A stretch of 64,000 nucleotides of DNA from Pratylenchus scribneri (taxonomy: Eukaryota; Nematoda; Chromadorea; Rhabditida; Pratylenchidae): contig JAQSEB010000138.1 of NCBI GenBank assembly GCA_030063045.1, positions 682,001 through 746,000 on the forward strand. Direction: 5' to 3'. Numbering within the stretch: the stretch's first letter is position 1; each line of letters starts with the position of its first letter. Made by a program: the position numbers and the translations under genes. Below the pieces are notes generated by a model. It ran no database searches. It was not told where the DNA came from and saw only the letters and a program-made list of their open reading frames with translations. Positions 46,095 to 57,650 of this stretch are shown piece by piece.

Positions 46095-46380
46095 AGCCAA
46101 TTTTGATATTATTGTTACCAAATTAAAGAGCAGACTTTTGGCTATCCAATGATATTAATCTTATTAAAATTTATTCAAATTTAATTAAGTAATTCTCAAA
46201 AATCACTGAAAATTTTGCTAAAGTAAGTAAAGGTCATTTCATCTGTTTTTTTGAGCATAATTTCATTAATTCTGGACCAATTTAAATAAAATTAATATTA
46301 TTTGATAGCCAAAAGTCTTCTCTTTAATTTGATAATAAATTCAGCAAAATTGGTTTTTCCTTTGATGAATTAAGGCGTCA
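46095..46380. mobile_element. Hairpin MITE, family H, copy 3
   Basis: Left arm ATTAAAGAGCAGACTTTTGG then CTATCCAATGATATTAAT; right arm ATTAATATTATTTGATAG then CCAAAAGTCTTCTCTTTAAT. Spacer about 130 bp. Outer flanks TTGTTACCAAATT and AATTTGATAATAAA pair. The stem is longer and better matched than in copy 1, so this is a younger or less eroded insertion. Confidence 0.82.
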
Positions 46381-49300
46381 AGTTGGGGTGGGGGCTAATG
46401 GCAAATTTTCACTTAATCTTTATATTATAGAAAATTTTAAGAAAAATAAATTTAAATGGCTCTTAAAATGTGATAAAATGTCCCATCAACGCTTAATAAA
46501 TAAACAGGAAAGCCTTTTAAGATGAATTAAAATGGAAAAAATGGCTGGGAAAAACACAGACAGAAAAGCAGTGGATGTATGAAATTTGAACTTTCTCCAC
46601 ACTTTGTTGGCTTATTATCTTGGCAAAATGGGTGTAAAAGGATTTGTTAAAAGGGAAAGGAAAGAAAATGTGAAAATACTTTTATCGAGGAGAAGACTCT
46701 TTTGGCCTTTGCGGCTAATCCGATGGGAAAATGTGCAAAAGAGTCAAAGTAAATGTGCATGAAAAGAGGAATAAATGCGATGTCAAGGAAGTGTCTGCGA
46801 TTTTTAGGCCATAACTTTTGAATAGGGCGGCCAATTTGGATAATTAATATGCCATTTTGAAGAGAAGAAATTTGTAAATTTAATCATTTATTAAATTGTC
46901 AAATTGATTAATATTTTGAAAAGTTATTTAAATTTTTATATTTAAATAAAATAATTAATAATTAAAGATATTTTTATAATTGCTTAATTTTTGTAATTGC
47001 TTAGGAATTGAAAATATTGATATCAAATAATTAAAAAAAATTTTCTACTTTCTACATTTTAATTAAATAAAATTTTTAATTAATTATAAAAAGTTGTTAT
47101 TCATTCAAATTCGAGATTTTTAATAAATAAATTAGTATTTTTATTTATAATTTTTTTAATTACTTTTTTTTTATATAATTTCTTAAAATTTTGCTAATAA
47201 ATAATTTAATTTGATCAAAATTTTTTGCCCTTTGAAATGAAATATTAAATATTAAAATTGGTCTCCCCCTTGAAAATATGATATGATACTCAAAAGTCAA
47301 TATTCCTAATTGTTCATATTAGGTATTCTGAAAATGACGAAAATTGATTTAAAAATAATTTTTAAAAAATATTTAAAAAACTTTTATTTCATTTTTTGCA
47401 TTTTTATTATCAATTTTTCCTATGGCGCGAAATTTTAATATGAAATGAAATTTAATGACATGTCTAAAGGGTGCACGAATATTTTGATGGAGGGCTTCAT
47501 CATATTTTTGAATTCTCACTTCGAATTCGTTGTCAACCGTCTGTCTGGCGCCTATTTCCTCGCATTTTTTGCACTATTGAGTCTGCGCTTATTAGCGAAA
47601 AATGAGCCCCGGGGAACAAAAAAATGAGACAACGGCGGCTGGCAATATTTTTAAGAATGGAGGGAAAAAGCGGCTGCCAACAAAAAATAAAAATGGGAGC
47701 CAGACTTTCAGCTTTCAGCTGCTGGCTTCCATCTTCCAATCGCAACATTTTTTACTATAAATTTAAATGAGAATAGACAAAAAAGTGCAAAATGCAATGG
47801 AAAATGGAAAATATGTAAATAATGTATGAAAATTCTTTGGAATTTTTCTTAATTTATAAAATTAAAAAAATTTTAATTTTGTAAAAATTATTTTTAAAAT
47901 ATTTTTTTTATTTTTGTACTAAAATTATTTAGGTAATTCTCAGTTAAATTTATTTTAAATGGCATTAAATTGTTATGTTGAAAAATCGGTATTTTGTGGT
48001 CATAAATAATGATCATGTCAGACTTTTTTTATAATATAATTATAATTTTTATTCTTTACCTAGCCTTGCCCTTAAATGTCCTAACCTAATCCTCTGATAA
48101 AGCATTTCCTTATAGCCAATACTATTTATGATCACAAAAAATTAGCATAATAACTCATTTTTAGCGAAAAAAAATATTTTTTATATTTTTAAATTGGATT
48201 TAGGATGATTAAATTAAAAAATTCACGAATTAAGAAATTAAGAAATAAATAAAAATTTAAAAAATTGGTCTGGGTAAAATTATATAATTTTGGGATTAAA
48301 TAAACAAATAAAATTTAGAAAATATTAATTAATAAATAAAAAAATTAAGTCAAAGTTCAGAATTAAACAAATAAATAATTAAAAAATTCGCCAAAATAAA
48401 TAAAGCAAATTTTTGGGAATTTTCCAAAAAAAACTAAAAATAAATATAAAAAGATTGGAATGACCTTAATGTGTTTTGATCTTCTCTTCCATATTTCTTT
48501 CCACTTTTTTTTGTTTTATCAGCGCAATTTGATCTTTAATTTTCCTCCTTCCTTGATGGTCGCCGCGAGAACCCGTGGTACCCCCAAACAAATCAATTTT
48601 TTGCTCCTTCCAAAAATAAATTGAACATAGCCCAAAAAAGTGTGTTTTTAGTTGTTTCCTTGCTATAAGCCGTATAATCGCATTTTCCTTTGGCCATAAT
48701 AAAAATATAAATTTTGTGATAAATTTTCGCGAGGAATTGGTCGTAATGGAAGGAGAAAAAATTGCTCTTCAACTCTCGTACCAAAAATTGTAAAAAATAT
48801 GGAATGATTGCCAAAAAAAAATATGATTAATATATAGAATTTAAATGGCAACGGAATTTTTTTTGGAAATAACAGAAGAAAAGCAGAGTTGAAATTTTGG
48901 CCATCCACAGAATTCGGATAGCCTTGAATTTTGTCCACCTTTTTTTTAATTTGAATTCTATTGAGAATGTAATAATGGAAACGATAGAGAATAAAAACGG
49001 GTAAACTTGTATAAAATTGTAAAAAGAATGGAAAAAATTGGCAAAAAATATGACAAATATTGAATAGAGCCAGCGTTGGAATTGTTGAAAAAAAAAGTAT
49101 AAAAGTTGTAAATTTTTGGCCGCGAGAATTAGGGTTTAGCCTTGAATTTTATTCACTTTTTTTGATTCCATTTATCTCTGACTGCGGTAGAAGAATGGGA
49201 ACACTCTCGGGAAAGAACGGGTCATGTGGGTCATATTGAAAGGTGGAAAAAAATTGGGGCGATTGATGGAATATTTATTTAGGAGAGAGTGGGCATAAAA

Positions 49301-50740
49301 ATGTTGAAATAAACGAGATAGAGGCGAGAAATAGACGAGATGGGCGAGATGGAATCATCTAAAAATGAGGAGATGGTCTGTGGCCCACAATTTTAAATTT
49401 GGGCCAATTTCCATGGACCCAGAAAAATATTTTTTAAATATGGAATGAAAATATATTATATTTGAGGATAATATTTAAATTTAAAGTGAGGATAATGTGC
49501 TAATTTAAAGATTGGGCTTTTATATTGCCATTAAAAATAGATGCTTTTAATTTTAATGAAGTGTTAATGCTGGGGAAATACACGGGCAGACGCTTAATTT
49601 GGATTGAAATTCCATTTTATAAAAAAATTGGTACTGCTTACTAGGATAAATTATGATAATAGGTATATTGGATTTTTATTAATAAGAAGGAGACAGAGAA
49701 TAATTGTAGAATAATGGCAGTCATTGCAAAATAAAAATAGTGAATCTTGGAAGGCAAAAAAACCAAAAAAAAACATTTTTCGCTAATATAACAAAAACAA
49801 CACAAAACATTTTGTTTGTGAATGTGTTGATCCATTGTTTTTCGCTTCTCCTAGCCATGCATTTTTGGTCAATCTTTCAAGCATTGCTTTCTCCCATTGT
49901 CTTCCCATTCAACAACAACAATAAACAAAACAAAACAATGGGCATGACAAAAAGCGGATGTGTGTGTGATATTTTTACTGGACAATGGGCATACAAAAAA
50001 CATGGAAAAGGCAGAAAAGTTGGATGCGCGAGGGAAAATATTGGGAGGAGACTTATTAGTATTGTGGTGGAATAGCGTAATTTATTCTATCTAAATATTA
50101 GGAGAAAGGGTGAAAAGCTTTCAGCTAATAACAAAGGGTAATTTCAATGGGATTGTTAGGATTCAAAAATTGATAAAATTAAAAAAAAAATAACAAAGTC
50201 AAAGGCATTTGATTTAGGATTTGTTAGGTAACATATATCAATAAATTTGTAAATTGGCAATATTTATTATAAACAAAAGCTATTTAATTTATCTAATAAA
50301 TTTGAATAAATTTGAATTGTTTTATCAACCATTTAAAAATGCGCATTTTTTGCCAATCTTTTTCCAGTTCATTTTTCGGTAAAAAAATATTTATTAAAAT
50401 TTATCAGAAGCCGGCAAAAAAAAATATTTTTATTTAATTTTTCTTTTTTCTTTCAGTCAAAAATTAATTATAAAAGTTCATCAACAGAAGAAAGCGAAAG
50501 CAAACAAAAAACTATTTTATTTTATTTTTGAATTAAGGACATAAAACATTTGAACAAACACAGACAAAAAAATAAAATTGAGAAGGTGGTGATGGATGGG
50601 AAAATAATTTTGAGAAGGCATAGACTTAATAAAGCTTAATGATTATGGGCCTAAATTATCAAAGGGGCAAAAATGAGAGAGTCAAATTCCTCAAAAATTC
50701 TATTTCCCTTGAATATTTATTTTTTCTAAATTTTTTTAAT
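46381..50740. other. Intergenic DNA without a recognised gene
   Basis: Mostly A+T-rich. Patches with more balanced composition near 46,560-46,830, 47,440-47,760, 48,480-48,960 and 49,120-49,420 contain short open frames on both strands, none with a recognisable motif. At 48,905 and 49,130 a GAATT.GG(A/G)TAGCCTTGAATTTT..CCACCTTTTTTT-like phrase recurs, a weak ~230-bp-spaced duplication. Nothing else can be supported. Confidence 0.4.
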
Positions 50741-51062
50741 TCAAAATTCACCCTCTTTTCCCTTCCTTAAAAATTGGCCACGGTCTCTGTCTGGCCCCTT
50801 CCCCGTCAAAAAAAAATTCACATGACCTTCTAGTATTTGCGGGGGCCAATTGTGAGGGGCCAAAGCATTCGGAGGGGGAATATGTCTGTTGCCTTTGAAT
50901 AATTCGGCGGAAGGAGGCGAAAATTTGAAACTCTTCGACGGAAATTTGAAGGGGAAATGTTGGGTGGCGTCTGAAGGATTAATGAGGTCGAAGTAAGGCG
51001 GAGGCGCACCTGCTGCTATGTTTTTGAACACATTTAACAAAATAAAAGGCGGTGTATAAACC
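50741..51062 (-). CDS. Possible terminal exon of an unrecognised Pro-rich protein
   Basis: A minus-strand frame runs from a good TTTATTTAG acceptor at about 51,063 to a stop at 50,741, about 106 residues. Its composition is unlike random A+T-rich frames here: Pro/Phe/Asn-rich with phrases such as AAGAPPPYFDLINPSDA and FKFPSKSFKFSPPSAELF, ending in a charged tail. An internal methionine at 51,040 would give 99 aa. No domain was recognised and no upstream exon found. It could be a real gene end, a decayed gene or chance. The repeat block and retroelement to its right may have separated it from the rest. Confidence 0.3.
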
Positions 51063-51149
51063 TAAATAAAAAGGTAAGTAAGGAATTAATGAGTCAACAA
51101 TGAAAAGAATTTTAATTTAAAATAAAACGGAAGAATGTAATTCAAAAAT

Positions 51150-51735
51150 AGAAGAGGGATTTAATTCAAAATTAATTGACAAAACAAATTTTGAAGGAGG
51201 CGAGGCGATGATGCTCCTATTTTGAATTGAAAACAGACTCAATTCGAACTTGTTTTACACTCCAACTGGGTGTGACTACCTTCGGCTGCCAATAATACCA
51301 ATTGATAAATAAGTTATTGCCATTTTAGGGCATTAAAAAAGTGATTGACAATAAGATGGAGATTAATTTAATTCAAAATCAAAACAATTTTGAGGGCGAG
51401 AAGATGTGCAGTTCGTACCTATTTGAATTGGAAATGTGGACTCGATTTGAACTTGATTTGCCCTTTCTTAATGTATCATTTTTCGGTTGGCAATAATACC
51501 ATTGATAAATAAGAAATGACCATTTTCAGACATTAAGGAATGCGACTGGTATTAAAAAGGGAAAGGGCTGGCAATAAGATGGAGATTAATTTTATTCAAA
51601 ATCAAAACAATTTTGAGGGGGAGAAGATGTGCAGTTCGCCTCCTATTTTGAATTGAAAATGCGACCGTATTTGAAAGATTTCACTTTTTGGCTTGCAATA
51701 TGAAATAATAAGAAGGACAAACCAATTGAAGAGCC
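51150..51735. repeat. Diverged ~210-240-bp tandem repeat, retroelement target
   Basis: AATTCAAAATCAAAACAATTTTGAGGG then GAGAAGATGTGCAGTTCG recurs near 51,370 and 51,600, with a more diverged unit near 51,165. Each unit continues TCCTATTTTGAATTGAAAA and later GGCAATAATACCA.TTGATAAATAAG. The LTR element at 51,739 inserted directly next to the last partial unit. Confidence 0.7.
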
Positions 51736-51738
51736 TTG

Positions 51739-52330
51739 TGTCAAGAATGAGCCGAAAGAAAATCTTTTCAAATGGGGAGTGTTGGAAATGAGCGAAAAAT
51801 GATGAATTTTGATTATTTTTGATATTTTTATTTATATTTTATTTTCCATTTTTTAATTATTTTATTTCCACATTTTTCGCCCATTTCAATGTTCATTGAT
51901 CATTTTCATTTCTATTGCTGCTTGAAGCATAAAGAGGCGGGATTGGCCACCTTTCCCAGGAAGAATATCCGCCGTTTGCGGCGATGTGAATATCCGCCGT
52001 TTGTGGCGATGAAGAATGATGATAAGGAGTTTGTTCTTCCTCCGTGTGCATTCTTCATTCACTTCACTTTGACTTCACTTAAATTCAACAAACCAACCAA
52101 AATGCTTTAACGTTGTTCGTCAACAATTTTATTTTCATCACCAATTTCTATTATTTTGTTCATCACACATTTTCAATTGCATTCACACATTTCAATTGCA
52201 TTTTCACACATTTCAATTGCATTTCAATAAATTTGCTCATCATTTATTTTGTGTACAATTTCGAGGGAATTTGGGATTGGAACGAATTGGGACCCACTAA
52301 TTGGAAACCAGCTTTTTCTTGTTTTCGACA
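51739..52330 (+). repeat. 5' LTR
   Basis: 592 bp, the same length and, by eye, the same sequence as 55287-55878. It contains two copies of GAATATCCGCCGTTTG(C/T)GGCGATG and three ATTTCAATTGCAT-type copies. A 73-codon frame inside is repeated identically in the other LTR and is presumably not a gene. TATA-like TTTATATTTTATTTT lies at about 51,830. Confidence 0.93.
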
Positions 52331-52332
52331 AG

Positions 52333-52350
52333 TGGCGACTCGGACCGGAA
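52333..52350 (+). other. Putative tRNA primer-binding site
   Basis: Starts with TGG, the complement of the universal CCA tRNA end, 2 bp after the LTR. The tRNA species cannot be assigned without a tRNA set from this genome. Confidence 0.6.
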
Positions 52351-52578
52351 CCTTTGGCTGGAAAAAGTGGGTTTATTTTTTCGAATTTTTTAAAAAATAA
52401 AGTGGGAGGATCCTTAGTTTGTTAAGGAATAAATTTTTGGAAATTTAAGTCAAAACTCTTTGTTCGAAAAGGTCAATTTTCTTTGTTGGATAAAGAATAA
52501 ATTTCTAAATTTTAGTTTGATTAAAGTCAAAATTCTTAGTTTGTTAAGAAATATTTTGGGATTTTTAATGATTCAGTG

Positions 52579-55350
52579 ATGAGTTCACCGACCAAATTAA
52601 TCATTCAGGGGTGTGCTATTAATGCAAACGCCTTGTTAGCTAAGGCTCTACCCGAACCCCTTGGGCCAACATCAACCCAGAATCAAATAAATTGCCAATA
52701 TTTTCGCGCCAAACAACATTGCAATGAACTAATTGCGTTAGAGCAAAGAATCTTGGATGCACAATGGCAAGCAAATGAATTTGTGAGAAAGGCGATAGTA
52801 GCGCAAAGGGAACAAATTAAATATTCGTTCGAAGAATGGGTCAACCAATTAAAAATCCCAAAACTTTTGGAATCTTTGACAGAAAAAATCATCATTTGGG
52901 AAAAAAGGATTAAAATTTTGGAATCAAAAATGGATAATGACGCTTTGGCTTTGTTCGAAAAGCTTGAATCAGATGAAAAGGCTAAGAAAAAGACCAAAAT
53001 TAGACTTCGGACTTTTTCAGGGTCACGGGAAGATTGGATTCCATTTTGGGAAACTTTTGATGCGTTAGTGCATCAAAATAATTCGTTAACCAATTTGGAA
53101 AAGTTTGAACTGTTAGAAAGAAACTTTGAAGATTCAGCCCAACCTCTTTTAGAATGGGTAGGGAGAACAGAAGAAGAATATGACATAGCTATCGATTTCC
53201 TTCTAAAAATGTTCGAAAATGAAGGAAGATGGTTCAAAACTTTAGATCCAAAAAATTTTGGTTTGACCAATATTGATTCAAAATTCAATTTGCAAAAGGC
53301 TAATGATAATTTTGGACCATGCAGTTTGGTGCTAAAAGTTTCAAAAATTAAATTATCAGTGAATCAGACCATCAAAATTGATGAAAAGAAACAATTACAG
53401 GATCAAAAAAGCGTGGATATTCAGCCTAATCAAAACTTTCAAGAACAAAATAATCACAATTCTAGTTCGATTAGAAGGGACATTCTAATTCAAAAACAAA
53501 ATTTAAAGCCAAGTTCATCAATTCTCGTTAGAGAGAAAGCTTCGTACAGTGGATTAAAATATAGACTGCGCAAATACTTTAAAGCAAAACAATTAGTCGT
53601 TAGTGGCTCAATTAAAAAATCGACACAAATAAATAAAGCGGAATCAGTTCACCAAAATCAACAGCTATTTGGATCTCATTTGCAAAATTTAATCGAACCG
53701 CAGAACAAATGTAATGCTTTGATTGCCAATTTGCATGTCATAGAACCAAATGAAATTGTGCAATCAGCTCATGATAAAGGTTTGAAAAATGCAAAATTAA
53801 ACATGAAAAATCCCGTTAGTGGGACATTTAAAGTAAAATTAATGAAAGTTAATGATGGGAAGGGTGAAACTAAGGTTTCACTTAATTTTCATTTAACAGA
53901 AACTAAATTACCAATTAAAATGTCCAGTTTGATGGATGAGAATATTAAATTCCCAAATAAATTTCTGAGAAAAACTGCGTTAGTGCATGACAAGCCTAAA
54001 GAGATTGGAATATTTCGCAAATTCATTAAAGAAAAGTTAGCAAAATCCGTTTGCGGATTAAATAAGAAAATAGATAGTTCTTTTAGTGAGGAAAATACTG
54101 AAAGAAATAATGAACTTGAAAAGAGTCTGAATTACAGAAGCGAGTTTGTATCGAAATCAAACCCATTTTCTTCTTGTTTAAATAAAGCGCTTGAGCTGAT
54201 GATTAAGTCAAATAAAAAGGCGAAAAATAAGTTTGATTATCAACAGCAAACATCGCTTAAGAATAATGTATTCACTAGAAAGAGAATTAATGATAATCAA
54301 TTCTTTAAGAATTGGGTTTGGCTAAGCACATTTAAAATTTGGAAAAGATTTAAATATCCGAAAACAATGCAAACTTCATCACGTTTGAGTGAAAATGATT
54401 CAGCAAAATCAAATGCAGAATCGGCAAATGAATTAGCCATAACATTGGAAGCAATTGATCAAGCTGGGGAACCAGATAACGAAGAAAATAAAACAGGTTT
54501 TTTATTGACCAGTGGGAAAAAATTGAAAAAGTCGACTATTTTGGAACAAAATTCGTTCGTTAGTGAACACTTTGATTTATTTTTATGTCATTGGGTTTGT
54601 CCAACCACCAATAAATATTGTCCAAAATCTGACAAAATGACTAAATTATGGTTAGTCCTGAATGAATTTTTCGAAATTGAGATAAATAAAGAAAGAGTTT
54701 CAGAAATAATTTGCATGAATAAATCAAGTTTGCTTGAACCAAATTCAAAAATTGGGCTAAAACAATTCAAAATTGTGGCATCCAGTCGTCAAAAATTGAA
54801 GACGAATTCATTAAAAGAATATTACTCGAGCTTAATTAAATTAAGTGGGGAGGTATTCTATGGAATGAAAATCGAAACCAAAAAACAAAAAGTTGAATTT
54901 ATAAAAGCGTTCGAGCTTCAATTTTTGATTCGAAAACAATGCAAAAGGTTCGAGTTTTTGGCAAATTTTCAAAATAATTTGTTAGTAAAAGCATGCCTGA
55001 TTGATAGGTTATTAATTTCGTTTGTGGAAATAATGCCGTTTGGAAGGCAATATGTGATTTTATTATTGAGTGAGCAGTTGGTTGCTCAACGACAAATTTC
55101 AGGTTTGGAAATGATTCCTCAATTGCTCAATGGTGCTCATTCAATGCCTCTTTCTTCTCAATGGCGTCAATTGCCAACAATGTGCATGAATGGGCAAATG
55201 ACAACAATGCGACAAATGTTTATGTGCAAACAATGTGCCAATATGGTCATGTGTCAATGTGCCGAATGGACCTTTCAAATGGGGAGTGTCAAGAATGAGC
55301 CGAAAGAAAATCTTTTCAAATGGGGAGTGTTGGAAATGAGCGAAAAATGA
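52579..55350 (+). CDS. Retrotransposon Gag-like polyprotein with DUF1759 region, no pol
   Basis: An uninterrupted frame of 923 codons from the first ATG (a GTG sits directly before it), ending 64 nt inside the 3' LTR. The N-terminal ~140 residues are helical and charged, with a likely coiled coil around 95-140. Residues about 144-220 match the DUF1759 pattern of BEL/Pao Gag: FSG..EDW.PFW..F, SL..LEKFELL, then a YDIAIDFLLKMF segment. The following ~700 residues are Lys/Asn/Gln/Ser-rich with no zinc knuckle, no DTG/DSG protease motif and no YxDD reverse-transcriptase motif. The last part is Met/Gln/Cys-rich (several M..C and Q..C repeats), and the end is encoded by LTR sequence. The intact frame argues for selection or extreme youth. 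What the central 600 residues do is unknown. Confidence 0.8.
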   Translation: MSSPTKLIIQGCAINANALLAKALPEPLGPTSTQNQINCQYFRAKQHCNELIALEQRILDAQWQANEFVRKAIVAQREQIKYSFEEWVNQLKIPKLLESLTEKIIIWEKRIKILESKMDNDALALFEKLESDEKAKKKTKIRLRTFSGSREDWIPFWETFDALVHQNNSLTNLEKFELLERNFEDSAQPLLEWVGRTEEEYDIAIDFLLKMFENEGRWFKTLDPKNFGLTNIDSKFNLQKANDNFGPCSLVLKVSKIKLSVNQTIKIDEKKQLQDQKSVDIQPNQNFQEQNNHNSSSIRRDILIQKQNLKPSSSILVREKASYSGLKYRLRKYFKAKQLVVSGSIKKSTQINKAESVHQNQQLFGSHLQNLIEPQNKCNALIANLHVIEPNEIVQSAHDKGLKNAKLNMKNPVSGTFKVKLMKVNDGKGETKVSLNFHLTETKLPIKMSSLMDENIKFPNKFLRKTALVHDKPKEIGIFRKFIKEKLAKSVCGLNKKIDSSFSEENTERNNELEKSLNYRSEFVSKSNPFSSCLNKALELMIKSNKKAKNKFDYQQQTSLKNNVFTRKRINDNQFFKNWVWLSTFKIWKRFKYPKTMQTSSRLSENDSAKSNAESANELAITLEAIDQAGEPDNEENKTGFLLTSGKKLKKSTILEQNSFVSEHFDLFLCHWVCPTTNKYCPKSDKMTKLWLVLNEFFEIEINKERVSEIICMNKSSLLEPNSKIGLKQFKIVASSRQKLKTNSLKEYYSSLIKLSGEVFYGMKIETKKQKVEFIKAFELQFLIRKQCKRFEFLANFQNNLLVKACLIDRLLISFVEIMPFGRQYVILLLSEQLVAQRQISGLEMIPQLLNGAHSMPLSSQWRQLPTMCMNGQMTTMRQMFMCKQCANMVMCQCAEWTFQMGSVKNEPKENLFKWGVLEMSEK

Positions 55351-55878
55351 TGAATTTTGATTATTTTTGATATTTTTATTTATATTTTATTTTCCATTTT
55401 TTAATTATTTTATTTCCACATTTTTCGCCCATTTCAATGTTCATTGATCATTTTCATTTCTATTGCTGCTTGAAGCATAAAGAGGCGGGATTGGCCACCT
55501 TTCCCAGGAAGAATATCCGCCGTTTGCGGCGATGTGAATATCCGCCGTTTGTGGCGATGAAGAATGATGATAAGGAGTTTGTTCTTCCTCCGTGTGCATT
55601 CTTCATTCACTTCACTTTGACTTCACTTAAATTCAACAAACCAACCAAAATGCTTTAACGTTGTTCGTCAACAATTTTATTTTCATCACCAATTTCTATT
55701 ATTTTGTTCATCACACATTTTCAATTGCATTCACACATTTCAATTGCATTTTCACACATTTCAATTGCATTTCAATAAATTTGCTCATCATTTATTTTGT
55801 GTACAATTTCGAGGGAATTTGGGATTGGAACGAATTGGGACCCACTAATTGGAAACCAGCTTTTTCTTGTTTTCGACA
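55287..55878 (+). repeat. 3' LTR
   Basis: 592 bp, matching the 5' LTR throughout by eye. Its start is preceded by the purine tract AAATGGGGAG. About 41 bp inside, TTTCAAATGGGGAGTGT occurs again, so the LTR edge and purine tract are themselves duplicated. The body frame stops at 55,350 within this repeat. Confidence 0.93.
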
Positions 55879-55883
55879 CCTTG

Positions 55884-57165
55884 AGGAACCAAATTCTTGG
55901 GGTATTAAAAAGAAGAAGGAAGAAGCTTTCGGAATTTAGCGACTGGGAATATAAAAAAGAAGGATATGAGGAGGGTGGCTGGCACCAATAGTGTTGAAGA
56001 AAAGCAAAGTCTAAAATGAGAGGGGGTAATTAGAAAGGGAAATGGTTGGGGAAAATGAGGCTATATATGCTCATTTCTCACATATTCTTAAATAATATTA
56101 ATCATTCATTTGCTGAGAATACGCGCATCTCTCAAATTTTGCCAGTAACAATCAAGGTGGTCGGGCGACAATAAAAAAAACAGGCGGATGGATGACAATT
56201 ATGTGTGAAAAAGTTATTAATTAGGAACGTTGAAAAACGGACGCGGGCAATAGGAAAGTTGGAAAAATAGATGGTGGAAATGATTGATGATTTTTTGGTG
56301 TCATGGGAAATGGGGATTACGGTAATGGAATCATGGAGAGGGCTAGGGGGCAAAAGAGATGATTGCTTCTTTGTGTGATAATGATAACTGCCACCGTTTT
56401 TGTCAAATAATTAAAAAGAGAATTGCCAATCTGCGAAAGCGATAAACCATTTGAAAGGCACAGTTTTTCCTTTTATAAAATGGCTTATTAGTAAATTTTT
56501 CAATTTAAAAATAAATTATTAGGGGTAAAAAGCACGTTTCTTTATGAACTCAAATTTGTTCGCCTTCTCATTACTAATTTCTATTTTATGTTTATTTTAT
56601 TTTTGAATTCAATAAAGGATTATACATTTTATAGAGCAATTTTATGGAGGAAACTCATATGTTTTAAATTATATTTAGCCTTCTCTAATTGGCTATTACC
56701 CTGCTTAGCTATGGTCTAAAAACTTAAGCAGGCTTTCAAATTCAATCTTCCTATTTACCATTCCTCGAAGATATTTTTGGGTAAATGAAATTAATTAAAT
56801 ATCTAAAATTTGTACACATTATTCGATCACTAATTCATATCCCTTGTAGCTTTTTTTAGTACATTTTGACCAAAAAATGTTTTCGCAAAACAAATGGATG
56901 GTTAAAATCGGAAATGATTTTGATTACGAATTGGGTCAACCGGAAAGAATGGAATGAAAAACACGAAAAAAAATTTGGAGGAAAACAACAACCCCTTTCC
57001 ATCTTTGCCCCCTTTTGAGCACATCGCCGACAGCTGATGAGAGAGGAAAAACAAAAAAAAAAGAAGAATATAAAATAAAAGTGCAATCTGTCTAGTGGGG
57101 GCCAAAAAGTGGAGGGATGAATAAAAACAAAACAAAGAAAAAAAGGAGGAGGAAGGGATTTTGTG
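55884..57165. other. Intergenic DNA without recognised features
   Basis: It starts as the interrupted continuation of the insertion site. Mixed composition, with short minus-strand frames near 56,130-56,350 and 56,860-57,200 that are hydrophobic or low-complexity and lack motifs. No structured repeat was recognised. Confidence 0.4.
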
Positions 57166-57169
57166 ACTT

Positions 57170-57650
57170 CTTCTTATTGTCAGCCGGCTGACTTTATTTT
57201 TTGCCAACCGTTTGGTTTATCTTTCCTTATTGTCAGACTTTTGGTTTCATCTTGTTATTATCAGCCGTCGGTCCATATCTTATTAGTGTCAGCCTTTTCT
57301 AACCATCTAGCCATTTAACCCAGCCAGTCTTATATTGCCAACAGTTTGGCCTACCAAGTCTTATTGCCAGCTTGATGGTTCGCTGACAGAAGAACCCGAT
57401 TTTTGGCATTGTCTTGCTGCAAGCTGTTCCAGCCGTTTAGCCCAACTTCGTTTAGCCCACATTGTTTTCTTTCCAGCCATTTGATTCTATCTTATTGCCA
57501 ACCTTTTGTTAACCACATCTTAATGCCAGCCGTTTGACCTTGTCTTATTGCCAGACACGAATTAAAGTAACGGCATAGCAAGCCATTTAGTCTTGTCCTA
57601 ATGTCAGCTAGTTATTTCTTATTGCCAGCCGGCGGGTGGCGCACTGACGG
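57170..57650. repeat. Degenerate short repeat, CTTATTGCCAGCCGTTTG
   Basis: Phrases of the form CTTATTG(C/T)CAGCC-GTTTGG-C-T recur a dozen or so times at uneven 35-45-bp spacing, with substitutions and small gaps. Examples start near 57,174, 57,224, 57,252, 57,280, 57,358, 57,493, 57,547 and 57,618. Pyrimidine-rich, non-coding on the plus strand. Confidence 0.65.

Larger units (their letters stand above)
51739..55878 (+). mobile_element. Non-autonomous BEL/Pao-type LTR retrotransposon, complete
   Basis: A 4,140-bp element with 592-bp direct terminal repeats (51739-52330 and 55287-55878). They begin TGTC, end GACA and show no difference by eye. It is flanked by a perfect 5-bp target duplication CCTTG (51734-51738 and 55879-55883). 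A primer-binding-site candidate TGGCGACTCGGACCGGAA lies 2 bp after the 5' LTR, and a purine tract AAATGGGGAG abuts the 3' LTR. The 2.96-kb interior has a single frame with a Gag-like N-terminus and no protease, reverse transcriptase, RNase H or integrase. Autonomous BEL/Pao elements are normally several kb longer, so this copy needs pol supplied in trans. Identical LTRs imply very recent insertion. Confidence 0.92.

Noticed and set aside
51889..52400. 73- and 95-codon frames in the LTR, repeated at 55,437-55,939
   Set aside because: They lie within the non-coding LTRs and are identical only because the LTRs are identical.
52683..53288. Minus-strand frames of 104 and 71 codons under the Gag-like gene
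   Set aside because: Antisense shadows of the long plus-strand reading frame.
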